A stretch of 64,000 nucleotides of DNA, taken from positions 2,246,120 to 2,310,119 of the forward strand of contig JAESIW010000020.1 of NCBI GenBank assembly GCA_016802295.1. Reading direction: 5' to 3'. The position numbers were made by a program, and so were the translations under genes. The DNA is from Brachionus rotundiformis (Eukaryota; Rotifera; Eurotatoria; Ploima; Brachionidae). The notes beneath the pieces are model-generated. The model made no database searches. It worked only from the letters and a program-made list of their open reading frames with translations, and had not been told where the DNA came from. This document shows positions 8,434 to 17,501 of this stretch, one piece after another (within the stretch, counting starts at the first letter, position 1; each line of letters starts with the position of its first letter).

Positions 8434-9545
8434 AAGCTGTTCAATATCTTTATTGACGACATCATCGAGAAGATCACAACAACGGACAAAGGACTGTTTG
8501 CCGACGACCTCTCGATCTGGACTACAGGCCCTAAAATCGAGAGAGTCGAAAGCAATCTACAACAGGCAATCAAAGAAGTCGAAACTTGGTCAATGCACTG
8601 GAGAATGAAACTCAGCACAACAAAGACAGCATGTACACTATTCACACGTATCAATGGGCAAGGAAATCGCAAGCTCGATATAATACTACATGGCAAGAGA
8701 ATCAAACATGATAGCAAGCCAAAGCTACTAGGACTTAAGTTTGACAAAAACTTAACGTTCTATGACCACATTCAAGAAATCAATACTAGAGTTGACCGCA
8801 GAATCAACATGATGAGATCAATTAGGGGTAAAAATTGGGGCGCTTCACCAAAACTCTTATTAACAACATACAAGACACTTATCAGGCCAATAATAGAGTA
8901 CATTCCATTCATAAAGTATAGTGCATCGGAAACAAGCCTGATGACACTTGAAATACGCCAACGAAAAGCAATCAAAATAGCGCATAGACTTGCCCTCTCA
9001 ACTGCAACAAAAGACTGCTACAATCTTGCAAAAATCGAAAACATCAAAGACCGTTTCGAGTTGCTTTCAAAGCGCTATCTACAGAAAGCATCGAACAGCA
9101 ACAAACTAATTAGAGATCTAATTGACAACTACAATCCAAAAGCCAAGCCACGTGTCAGAAACGGAATCAAACCTATTCTCGCTCACCTTCTTTCACAAAC
9201 AACTCAATCAACAACAAACACGTCAATAAACCAGACAACTTCGACTGAAGCAACAAATCAACGGAAAATAACGAAAAAAAACAACTGGCAGAAACTAATC
9301 GACTTTGTTGTCCAATTAGACATTTAGTCCAATTAACAACTAGAATTGCAACAGTCTACAACTCAAAAGTGGCAACATATTAGCTAAACAAAGAAAATTG
9401 ACAATAAACAACAAATAAACAAAGAAAAATGGGTTGAAAAAGGCCGAGCCTTAAAGCAATCCGGTGACTGGACGATGGGTGGTACGCATAATCCTGTTAT
9501 GCTAATCAACCTAAACCATCACAAACTATATAATCAGTCAGTCAG
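8434..9545 (+). mobile_element. 5'-truncated LINE with 3' UTR, inserted between H4 and H2A
   Basis: Starts inside the reverse transcriptase just before the catalytic box (FNIFIDDIIEK, then GLFADDLSIW), continues through thumb and C-terminal domain (GKNWGASPKLLLTTYKTLI, IRQRKAIKIAHRLALST) and ends at a TAG at 9325-9327, followed by about 220 bp of probable 3' UTR. The frame changes once at about 8590-8600 (W.MHWRMKLST). The 5' truncation is usual for target-primed insertion. Same family as the decayed copy at 4690-5625, but much better preserved. No poly(A) tail is obvious. Confidence 0.85.
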
Positions 9546-10427
9546 TGAATGTTAATTTATAAATTAATATTTTAGAACTCTAAGTTGGTCACAGCTTTCA
9601 GTCTAAAGAGATAGACAATAATAGCAATACAAATAAATTTAATACTAGTTATGTAAATTTTCAATTGAATCTAAAAATATTTTGAAATGAAAGCTCAAAG
9701 AACAAGTCATTAAAATTCATTTTCAAATGGAAAAGATCTAAATTTCGTCTCTATTGTCCTGTTCCTAATGATCAACAAAAATAATATCGATTTCAAACCT
9801 ATTTCTGCATCTCATCAAATTCATTCAAATTCTCATGATTGATAAGAATTTATCAGTAGATGAGATGATCTCTTATTTTTTTGTTTCAATAAATAAATTC
9901 TTGAAATAGTGTCTCAAATAGACCAAAATTTATATAAATCTAATCTATAATGCTTTTAATATATAATACTTAAAAATATCTAACACAATGGATAATTTTT
10001 ATTTTAACTATTTTGATTTAGTTTAGCTTCAACTGCTGTAGATTAATTAATTAATATTAGCAAGATTATAATCAAGAAAGTATATAGTTTAAATGCTTAG
10101 TATTTTGTTATTACCGTATTTCATCAAGATATTTATTCTAAACATTTAATCTAAATCAAAAAAGTTACTTAAATGAATAAAATTTAACTTTTTTCCGTTT
10201 CATTTATTCATTTGATGAATTTTTATTAAATAAATAATTCAAATAAAGGTTAATTAAAATATATACAAGTTTCTTGTAGTTGTGGATAGCTCTATTTAAC
10301 GCAAATATATTAAAAAGACATTAAAGATATAGATACTAAACTTTTAAATAAATAAAATAACATAATTAAGAATTGATTCAATTTTTAACAAGAAAAATGT
10401 ATTTGCTTTATATTATAAAATGTGAAT
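9546..10427. other. Intergenic, AT-rich
   Basis: No coding potential, RNA gene or repeat structure that I can support between the LINE 3' end and the H2A stem-loop. Confidence 0.5.
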
Positions 10428-10443
10428 GGCCTTGATAAAGGCC
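10428..10443 (-). terminator. Histone H2A 3' stem-loop
   Basis: Minus-strand GGCCTTTATCAAGGCC: a six-pair stem with a TATC loop, preceded by AAAACCCCC, 41 bp beyond the H2A stop codon. Confidence 0.9.
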
Positions 10444-10484
10444 GGGGGTTTTATGTCAAGTTAAAATAAAACTTTGACTTTTGA

Positions 10485-10874
10485 TTAATCAGATTTGGCT
10501 GTTGTGCCTTCTTCAGTCTTTTTTGGCAACAGAATAGATTGAATGTTAGGCAAAACACCACCTTGAGCGATTGTTACACCAGCTAGAAGCTTGTTCAGTT
10601 CTTCGTCGTTTCTTATGGCTAGTTGTAAGTGACGAGGAATGATTCTTGTCTTTTTGTTATCTCTGGCAGCATTGCCCGCCAATTCGAGAATCTCAGCGCT
10701 CAAGTATTCCAACACAGCAGCCAAATAGACTGGAGCTCCAGCGCCTACTCTTTCAGCATAGTGACCTTTTCTGAGTAAACGGTGAATACGACCAACCGGA
10801 AATTGAAGACCAGCTCTTGAAGACCTTGTTTTGCCTTTCGCTCTTACTTTGCCTCCTTTACCACGACCAGACAT
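10485..10874 (-). CDS. H2A: Histone H2A
   Basis: A 129-residue canonical H2[22 protein letters not shown] tail, AGLQFPVGRIHRLLRKG, the acidic-patch region and LLPKKTE docking end. There is no SQ motif at the C-terminus, so it is not H2A.X. Intronless and followed by a histone stem-loop, so replication-dependent. It is divergently paired with H2B 415 bp away, the classic arrangement that gives coordinated expression of the two dimer partners. Confidence 0.98.
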   Translation of the reverse strand: MSGRGKGGKVRAKGKTRSSRAGLQFPVGRIHRLLRKGHYAERVGAGAPVYLAAVLEYLSAEILELAGNAARDNKKTRIIPRHLQLAIRNDEELNKLLAGVTIAQGGVLPNIQSILLPKKTEEGTTAKSD

Positions 10875-11289
10875 TTTTGATTGTTAATTTTTAGTTGAAT
10901 TGTGAAACTTACTAACTGAATTAGAAAGCTATAAAAAATCCATATATTTATCCTACTTTAACAAAATCATAAAATTATTCACAACAATCATATTTTTTGA
11001 GAAAAAACTATTTTACAATAAAATAGGCGGTGTGTTTAAATCAATTTGACTAATTATGGACATTTCATAAATACAAATTAGTCATCAATTAACCAATTAA
11101 ACACATTTAATTATTTGATTCGATTAGTAAATTTATTTAAACGTTCTTCAACAATGTCTTTCAACTTTTAACCTTAACATGTTCATAATTATTTTTATTC
11201 TTTTAAACACATTAAATACTTTTACAGTCATTTGGCAATGCAACACACAAAACAAATTTGTATAATTGAATTAATCCAATTAAGCAAAA
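10875..11289. promoter_or_regulatory. Bidirectional H2A/H2B promoter region
   Basis: This 415-bp spacer separates the two start codons. A TATA-like stretch for H2A (TAAATATA on the minus strand, 10943-10950) lies about 70 bp from its ATG. A CCAAT motif is at 11091-11095 and a weaker TATA-like element (TTAAATAC, near 11212) lies about 75 bp before the H2B ATG. Assigned from position and motif resemblance only. Confidence 0.5.
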
Positions 11290-11658
11290 ATGCCACCAAA
11301 GACACCAAGCAAAGGAGCTAAAAAAGCCGTCAAGCCAGTCAAAGGAGCCAAAGGCGAAGGCAAACGAAAGAAGAAAAGGAAGGAAACATACTCAGTTTAC
11401 ATTTACAAAGTATTGAAACAAGTCCATCCAGATACTGGTATTTCAAGCAAAGCTATGAGTATCATGAACTCATTTGTCAATGATATCTTTGAGAGAATAG
11501 CCTCCGAAGCATCTAAGCTTTCCACTCACAATGGCCGCTCGACTATTTCTAGTCGCGAAATTCAGACCAGTGTTCGTCTGTTATTGCCTGGTGAACTGGC
11601 CAAACACGCTGTTAGTGAAGGCACAAAAGCTGTAACCAAATACACTAGTTCAAAATAG
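11290..11658 (+). CDS. H2B: Histone H2B
   Basis: A 122-residue H2B with a Lys/Ala/Pro-rich N-terminal tail, KRKKKRKETYSVYIYKVLKQ, VHPDTGISSKAMSIMNSF, the histone fold, and the C-terminal AVTKYTSSK containing the ubiquitinated lysine. Intronless and followed by a stem-loop. It dimerises with the divergently encoded H2A. Confidence 0.98.
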   Translation: MPPKTPSKGAKKAVKPVKGAKGEGKRKKKRKETYSVYIYKVLKQVHPDTGISSKAMSIMNSFVNDIFERIASEASKLSTHNGRSTISSREIQTSVRLLLPGELAKHAVSEGTKAVTKYTSSK

Positions 11659-11698
11659 ACACATCATTTTGACTGTCTATTGTACAAACAAAACCCCC

Positions 11699-11714
11699 GG
11701 CCTTTTTCAAGGCC
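11699..11714 (+). terminator. Histone H2B 3' stem-loop
   Basis: GGCCTTTTTCAAGGCC: a six-pair stem with the canonical TTTC loop, preceded by AAAACCCCC, starting 41 bp after the stop codon. No obvious purine-rich downstream element. Confidence 0.9.
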
Positions 11715-11909
11715 AATTATTTTTTAAACAATAAAGCAATAAACACTATCTTTTAAGTTAAATAAAATTATAAAATAAAAATTTAAACAATAATAATTTA
11801 TTTAGTATCAATCAAGCCAACAAACATTTCATTTAAAACACTTACAAAATTTTAAAAATTAAAAAGAATATAGATATTAATTTAAGCTTAAAAACAATTA
11901 TAACAATAT

Positions 11910-12337
11910 CTAGATGTTTCCAGCTCCTGCAGTTAGAACATCAAAACATAAATCACAAACTCTAACTGGTTTCTGACAATTGAATTTTAAAATGGATACT
12001 TCCTTTTCTGAACACTTTTTGCACAACACATGTCCACAGTGTCGACTTAGAATTAAACTAAATTAAATTTATATTTTTGATCAAACAAATTTAGCTCACC
12101 AATGATGTTTTCGATTTGTTAATGAAAATTTATTTCTACACTCAAGACAAATCTCCGCTTCGACCCAAGGCGATTCTTTGTTCAAAATGTCCAAAAGTTT
12201 GAAAATTAGCTGTTTGCTTGCTACTGGATAATTGAAAATAGACACACCATCTTCATTATAGGTCCCAATCGCTGATCCGTATCTTATCAAACTTCGGCAT
12301 AAATTACCATTTCCATTTTGATAAGCAAGAAGCAAAG
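11910..12337 (-). CDS. ANKFY1: Rabankyrin-5-like (ANKFY1) C-terminal exons with FYVE domain
   Basis: Two minus-strand exons, 12100-12337 and 11910-12045, are joined by a 54-bp GT-AG intron. They encode the end of an ankyrin/FYVE protein: ALLLAYQNGNGNLCRSLIR, then a FYVE zinc finger with WVEAEICLEC..KF, the RKHHCRHCG phosphoinositide-binding motif (spanning the splice) and CDLCFDVL before TAG. FYVE domains bind PI3P on early endosomes; the homologous vertebrate protein is a Rab5 effector in macropinocytosis. An acceptor AG precedes the upstream exon, so more 5' exons are expected, but I see no BTB or ankyrin exons on this strand before the plus-strand gene at 13192. It may be a truncated copy or have a long first intron. 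Confidence 0.8.
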
Positions 12338-13191
12338 CTTAGTTTAAATAATTAATTTTTATGCTTCTTGATACTTTTTATAACTTAGTCTAATATATCT
12401 TTAAATTTTGTAAATCTTTTTTTCTTTCGTATTACATTAAAACTTATTTATAAAATATAACAGTTTAAAATAGTGACAATCAGAGAACAAATATCATTGA
12501 GATGTTTTTTTAAAAGAGAGTACCCTTTTATTTTTAATTAAATATTTTTAAATAATACCTACTGCAATAGTTATAATTATTTTTTTTTGAATCCTTAATC
12601 AGTCATTCTTCAAAGAATTAAAAAATGAAAAAAAGTTTGTTTTTTAATTAATTTATGCATATGTAGACCGTTTTACAAGAACTTTTTATTAACTATGAAC
12701 ATTTAGAATAAATTTTTGTCAAATTTTAACATGATTAAAAATAATTGGATACATTTTAAAATAAAATATATAAAAAGAGTAATATTCGACTTAGTTGACT
12801 AGAAGTCGATTTTCTGAAAATTGTATTCGATTATTCGGCTAGTCAACAAAAAGTCATTTTAGCCGAGTCGACTCATAGCACTTTTTATAAAATATTAAAA
12901 ATAACTGAGGAAAGACATTAATTGTATCCTTTTGATTTTGGATCATTTATTAACTTAATTCTGCCATATTTTAATTTTTATATAACACACAATTATTATT
13001 GAATATTATTAATTATATTAGTGTAAATATCATAATATATAATAAAAGATTGCAAAGCAAAAATAATAAGAGCATTAAGAATCTAATGAACTTTTATATT
13101 ACTTGACTAGACTCAAATAAAACTAATCTTATCTTAATATTATAAATGTTTAGAAGAGATATATATTTTATTGGCATTGGGAAAAATCAAA
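12338..13191. other. Intergenic or intronic AT-rich sequence
   Basis: No exon with ankyrin-like coding was found. At about 12787-12880 there are clustered short inverted TCGAC/GTCGA and CTAGTCAAC/GTTGACTAG motifs that may be a decayed mobile-element end. Confidence 0.4.
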
Positions 13192-14556
13192 ATGGAAAAA
13201 AGAGACATGTCAATTTATGAAACTGAAGAATATCAACAGTTGCTTAATAAATTAAAGGCAGTTGAAATTGAACGCAACGAAATCGAGTCAATAAACAAAA
13301 AATTGCTCCAAGATCTTAAAGTATATTATGAGGAACGAATTAGGATACTTGAACTGAATTATTCAAGCAAATCAGTATGGTCTAATGTATTATTTTTTAA
13401 ATTAAATAACTAAGCTATCAGGCTAATACGGGTCCAAAAAATGGTTTGTTTTGCAATTTATCTATCAGCTTTATGCTTAGACTTTGCTTTTTTTTGTGCT
13501 TGAAATTTGAAGCGTTATCAAAATTTATTTTTTGATAATTAACAACTGTTTTTATAAATTTGATGCTGCTCATCTAATTTGTTTCAAAATCATTAATATT
13601 CCTGTTCAAGTTTGAAAACGAAATAACAAAGAATTACGTAGATAAATCAGTAAATTGTAATCTTCTATGCGAAATGAATTTAAATGATCTCATTCATGTC
13701 ACAGATTCAAAAAAATTTTTAAAAAACTTAAATAGGCTTATCAAAAACGAATTAAAGAAGATAAAAAGCGAACTTTTGGAAATAAATGTAAAAAGAACTG
13801 ATCTAATGAACATATTTGATAATTTCAATTCATACTTAATAAGTGAATCATCTAATCATAAAAATAAAGGCATAATTAATAGATTCAAGAATTTTGAAAA
13901 AAATTCTGTAAAAATAAAAAACGACCATTTGGACGCTTTACATGAAAAATTTGATACCCAAATTGTCGAGTTGAGTAATGTTTTTTTAAATGAAAAACTC
14001 GACTTAATCTTCAAACACAATTTACTAATTGATGAGCTCAATCAAAAACTTATTCAATCCAAGTGTTCCAACGACTTTTCAATTAAAGACTGTCAAACCC
14101 AAACTACTCCTGACCTAGCATTTTTTTTAAAGCAATTAGAAAAAGTAGAAAAAAAAGAAAACTTAAACAACAAAATAATACAAACTGATTACAACAATTG
14201 CCATGATATCAATTCGGTAAGTTGCAAATCTTTTCGTTTATTAAAAAAATGCGTAAATTATTTAAAATAAAATATATTTATTTAATTTTATTTATAAAAT
14301 ATATAATATTAAGGTATTTGATAATTTGGAGAAAAATATAGATAATTTTAATTTAAAACCTGGTCATTTGAGTTTTGATGATATGCTGAATATGATATTT
14401 AATGAAAGTTTTAATAGAAACAAAAATGAGAAAATAAAGAAAATGATTTGTTCGAAGTTAAATGATTTAGAAAAACAAAATGAAGACCTAAATCAAATAA
14501 ACGAAGAGCTAAAATTGATCATTTGTCGAATGTATGAGAAATTGAATGATTTATAA
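13192..14556 (+). CDS. Unrecognised three-exon coiled-coil protein
   Basis: Three exons, 13192-13374, 13611-14216 and 14314-14556, all join in phase 0 through GT-AG introns of 236 and 97 bp, giving 343 codons. The chosen ATG at 13192 begins MEKRDMSIYETEEYQQLLNK; no upstream ATG is needed. The product is lysine/asparagine-rich with long predicted coiled coils in exon 1 (about residues 10-55), the middle of exon 2 and the C-terminus (ICSKLNDLEKQNEDLNQINE). No signal peptide, membrane segment or known domain is seen. It could be a centrosomal or cytoskeletal protein, but nothing in the sequence shows that. Confidence 0.7.
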
Positions 14557-15124
14557 AAAGTGTATTTTTATGCTATTATTTTATCGCAAAAATAAATTTA
14601 ACAATTTTTAGAAATTATTCTTCATTTTTTACTCTAAAATTCGTGGATTCGAAGCCATGATCATTTAAAATCTCTTTTTAGACTTTTAAGAATAAAAAAG
14701 TGAATTAATTTTATTAGTTGGTTAGGTATTTTTAGTTAAATTTTTTCTTTTAATTAATATAAAAATAATTTCATACTTCAATTTATATAAATAACTCTAT
14801 TTAATTCTTAAAACCATATGGTCTAAAAATAAGTTATCCTATTCTAGTTTTTTGTTTATTTTTATTTTGATCTAAATCGATAAGTCTTTATTTTAAGAAC
14901 CAAATATAAAAATTCGTATTTAAAAAGATGCATATTTTGTCTTCAAATCTAAATTAATAGTACAATATCGCAGAAAAATTAAATTTATTTATATACATAA
15001 AATTAAATTATTTGAAATAAAAAAGACTCTGAATTAATTGTTTTCAATTTTAATATTAGAAATTATCAAATTTGATAGTTTTTTAAATTTTTATCTCGTT
15101 ATTATCATCAAGCAGAGATATATA
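14557..15124. other. Intergenic, AT-rich
   Basis: No supported gene; this holds the 3' flank of the coiled-coil gene and the 5' flank of MRPL48. Confidence 0.5.
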
Positions 15125-15802
15125 ATGATAGTCAACACGAATCGAGTCATATCGAGTCTAAATAGAGCAAATACAATATCAGTCTTTCAAAGCTGTTGTC
15201 TAAGAACATCTAGTCTTGTAACAAGCCGGGCTATTCTCAACAAATCTCAAAAAATCAAACTAGCCGAGTTATTACATCAACAGAATGAAAATAAAAAAGA
15301 TATAAAAATGGACTATGTAAATAATGCCGAGATTAAATTTTATGATCCGCCATACTTAGTCCGGGAGCCTCCGTTTCCAAACTATGAACTCTTAAACATC
15401 AGTCTAAAAGGCTATGATTTTACTGTTTTAAACACTTATTACAAATATATCGAGAAATTGTGCAATCTTCTAAAAGTTGAAGTGGTAGAAGCTTATGCCA
15501 TGCCGTCTCGCAGTTTTAAGATAAAAACCTACCAGCCATTTAGCACCAATTTAGACAAAGAATACAATCTTCAAATGTATCATCGGATCGTTCGAGTAAA
15601 AAATCTAAAATCAACCCTTGCACCATTACTGTTCGAAACTGTGCAGCTAAATTTGCCTGAGGGAGTTCAACTGAATATACATGAACCAACTTTTGAGGAT
15701 GACGAGTTTCGATACATTCCCGATATTGAACTTAAAGAAATGAGACAAAAATTAAGCGAGATGACAAGAAAGCCTGGCGATTCAAAAACCAAAAAAAAAT
15801 AA
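15125..15802 (+). CDS. MRPL48: Mitochondrial large-subunit ribosomal protein mL48
   Basis: A 225-residue intronless protein from the ATG at 15125. The first 40 residues are basic and hydroxylated with few acids, as expected of a mitochondrial targeting sequence. The core has the uS10-like fold signatures of mL48: LLNISLKGYDFTVLNTYYKY, VEEAYAMPSR-type motif (VVEAYAMPSRSFK) and LPEGVQLNIHEPTFEDDEFR, close to the vertebrate YAMPTKT and LPEGVRLSVKEHTEEDF motifs. The C-terminus is lysine-rich. The frame stays open 29 codons upstream, but only from a non-targeting start, so 15125 is preferred. It acts in the mitoribosome. Confidence 0.9.
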   Translation: MIVNTNRVISSLNRANTISVFQSCCLRTSSLVTSRAILNKSQKIKLAELLHQQNENKKDIKMDYVNNAEIKFYDPPYLVREPPFPNYELLNISLKGYDFTVLNTYYKYIEKLCNLLKVEVVEAYAMPSRSFKIKTYQPFSTNLDKEYNLQMYHRIVRVKNLKSTLAPLLFETVQLNLPEGVQLNIHEPTFEDDEFRYIPDIELKEMRQKLSEMTRKPGDSKTKKK

Positions 15803-15957
15803 TACACCGTCAATTATATTTATTAGAGAAAATAATTTAATTTTTTCCAATAAAATTCCTAATTTTTTCTTTCATTTAAATATAAAGAAAAATTGCATTT
15901 AAAAGCAATTTCATAAATAATTAAATAATTTATAATATAATATATGTAAAATAAGCC

Positions 15958-16506
15958 ATGGATGACTTTGAGGACGAAGGAAAAGATTTTTTAATAGAAA
16001 AAAAAACAACCGAACGCCACTTGAATCAAGTTAAGACAAACGGATTTCGTGATGGAACTCAAAGTTTCATGGAAAATGAAGCTTTGATCCAACAAGGCTT
16101 TGACAGTTCATATAAGATATTTAGTTTATTAGGATTTCGCATAGGAGAACTAAGAGCGCTAGGTCCTTTGCTTTGCAAAGATTCATGTTTTTTAGCTAAA
16201 TTAAATGATAAATTGGACAGAATAGAAAATTTTGATTATGGGTCTAAAATTCATTGGAGCTTTGATTCTAATATAGTTATTCCTGATTTTAATCAGGTCG
16301 TAGAAATTGTGAATTACTTTCAAGATAAATTGAGTGAATTGAAGCAAAAAATTACGAGTTTTTCGAGTGACAATTCACTTCAAAAACTAAATGACAATTT
16401 GAACCAAATCACCATTAGATATGATGATCATGAAAATTCTATGGATGAAGAAGAAAAACAGAATTTTAATTCATTAAATAATTTAATTGAAAATTGGAAC
16501 TTTTAG
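15958..16506 (+). CDS. YAE1: YAE1 domain protein
   Basis: A 182-residue intronless protein. Residues about 20-70 carry the Yae1 deca-GX3 pattern with glycines at 29, 33, 47, 59 and 63 (NGFRDG, QQGF, LLGFRIGELRALG). In yeast and human, YAE1 with LTO1 recruits the cytosolic Fe-S assembly machinery to the ribosome recycling factor ABCE1/Rli1. The C-terminal half is helical and acidic and not specifically conserved. It lies 155 bp downstream of MRPL48 on the same strand. Confidence 0.88.
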   Translation: MDDFEDEGKDFLIEKKTTERHLNQVKTNGFRDGTQSFMENEALIQQGFDSSYKIFSLLGFRIGELRALGPLLCKDSCFLAKLNDKLDRIENFDYGSKIHWSFDSNIVIPDFNQVVEIVNYFQDKLSELKQKITSFSSDNSLQKLNDNLNQITIRYDDHENSMDEEEKQNFNSLNNLIENWNF

Positions 16507-17501
16507 AACCAATAAATAATTTGTTTTGAAAACAACAACCTAATTATTAACCCGAGAGACCTTAAGGTGTCTTTCAAATAAGTAATTTATATAATTGAAA
16601 AGAAAACTAAACAAATAGATATTTTATTTTAGATATTTTTAATATTTATGTTTAAATTATATTACGTCATTAAACAATTTTTTGCTTAAATTTTTTATTA
16701 TAAAAAATTTTGTTTTATCCGAGAAAATAATTTTAAAAAAATCACACATTTTATCATTTAATTGAATTTTATCTAGTTTAGTTTTTTATATTTATTTTTG
16801 ATTTAAGTATATTTTATTTTAAAATTTATCATTTAGAATGATATTAGCTTATTAGTTTTAAATCAATGGTCAGTTTGTCTAAATTAATTTTGTTAATAAA
16901 TTCTAAATGATTTATTTGTTAAAAATATAAAATATTTATACAGAAGGGACTATTATAATTGCTTAGTCATGAATAAACATTGAATTATGACAATACTATA
17001 CAGCTAGATTGTTTCATTCTCTTATTAATTCGTAATCTAAAAAATATTAGGAAAAAAGTTGTTAGTATAATTTATTTTAGATTCTAAGTTTAAATTTTAA
17101 AGTTAATGAGGCATTTTAATATTTTAAGAATATAGCTACCTTGAGCTATGACATGTATTTTGTGTATTTATTCTTAATCAGAATAAGTTATTATTCGATT
17201 CAAAATTTTTTTGGAAAATTATTATAAATAATCCAAAAAAATTCGGTTTATTTTCTCAATTATTTCATTTTATAGATATGTACAAATATTAATAAATAAA
17301 ATAAAAATATTTTATTAAAATTTCACATTTTATTAAGATATAGAGAGAATTTTCAATTTTATTTTTTGTTCTTACATTTTTACATAATTTGACAAAATTC
17401 TACTCAATTTCAGAATTTCACTGTTGCTATGATTTAATATTAATTTTGTTTTAATTTTAGATGTAGGAAATTTTACCACTAATACGACACAAAACTACAA
17501 A
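16507..17501. other. Intergenic, AT-rich; holds one copy of a 37-bp duplicated motif
   Basis: No gene is supported. A 37-bp segment at 17037-17073 recurs exactly at 22181-22217 beside the assembly gap. A splice-acceptor-like TTTTAG at 17455-17460 precedes the leader of the LRR gene, so a 5' UTR intron or trans-splice site is possible. Confidence 0.45.

Noticed and set aside
14640..14670. Possible tRNA T-arm (GATTCGAAGCC)
   Set aside because: No matching acceptor, D or anticodon arms around it; no tRNA gene found anywhere in the window.
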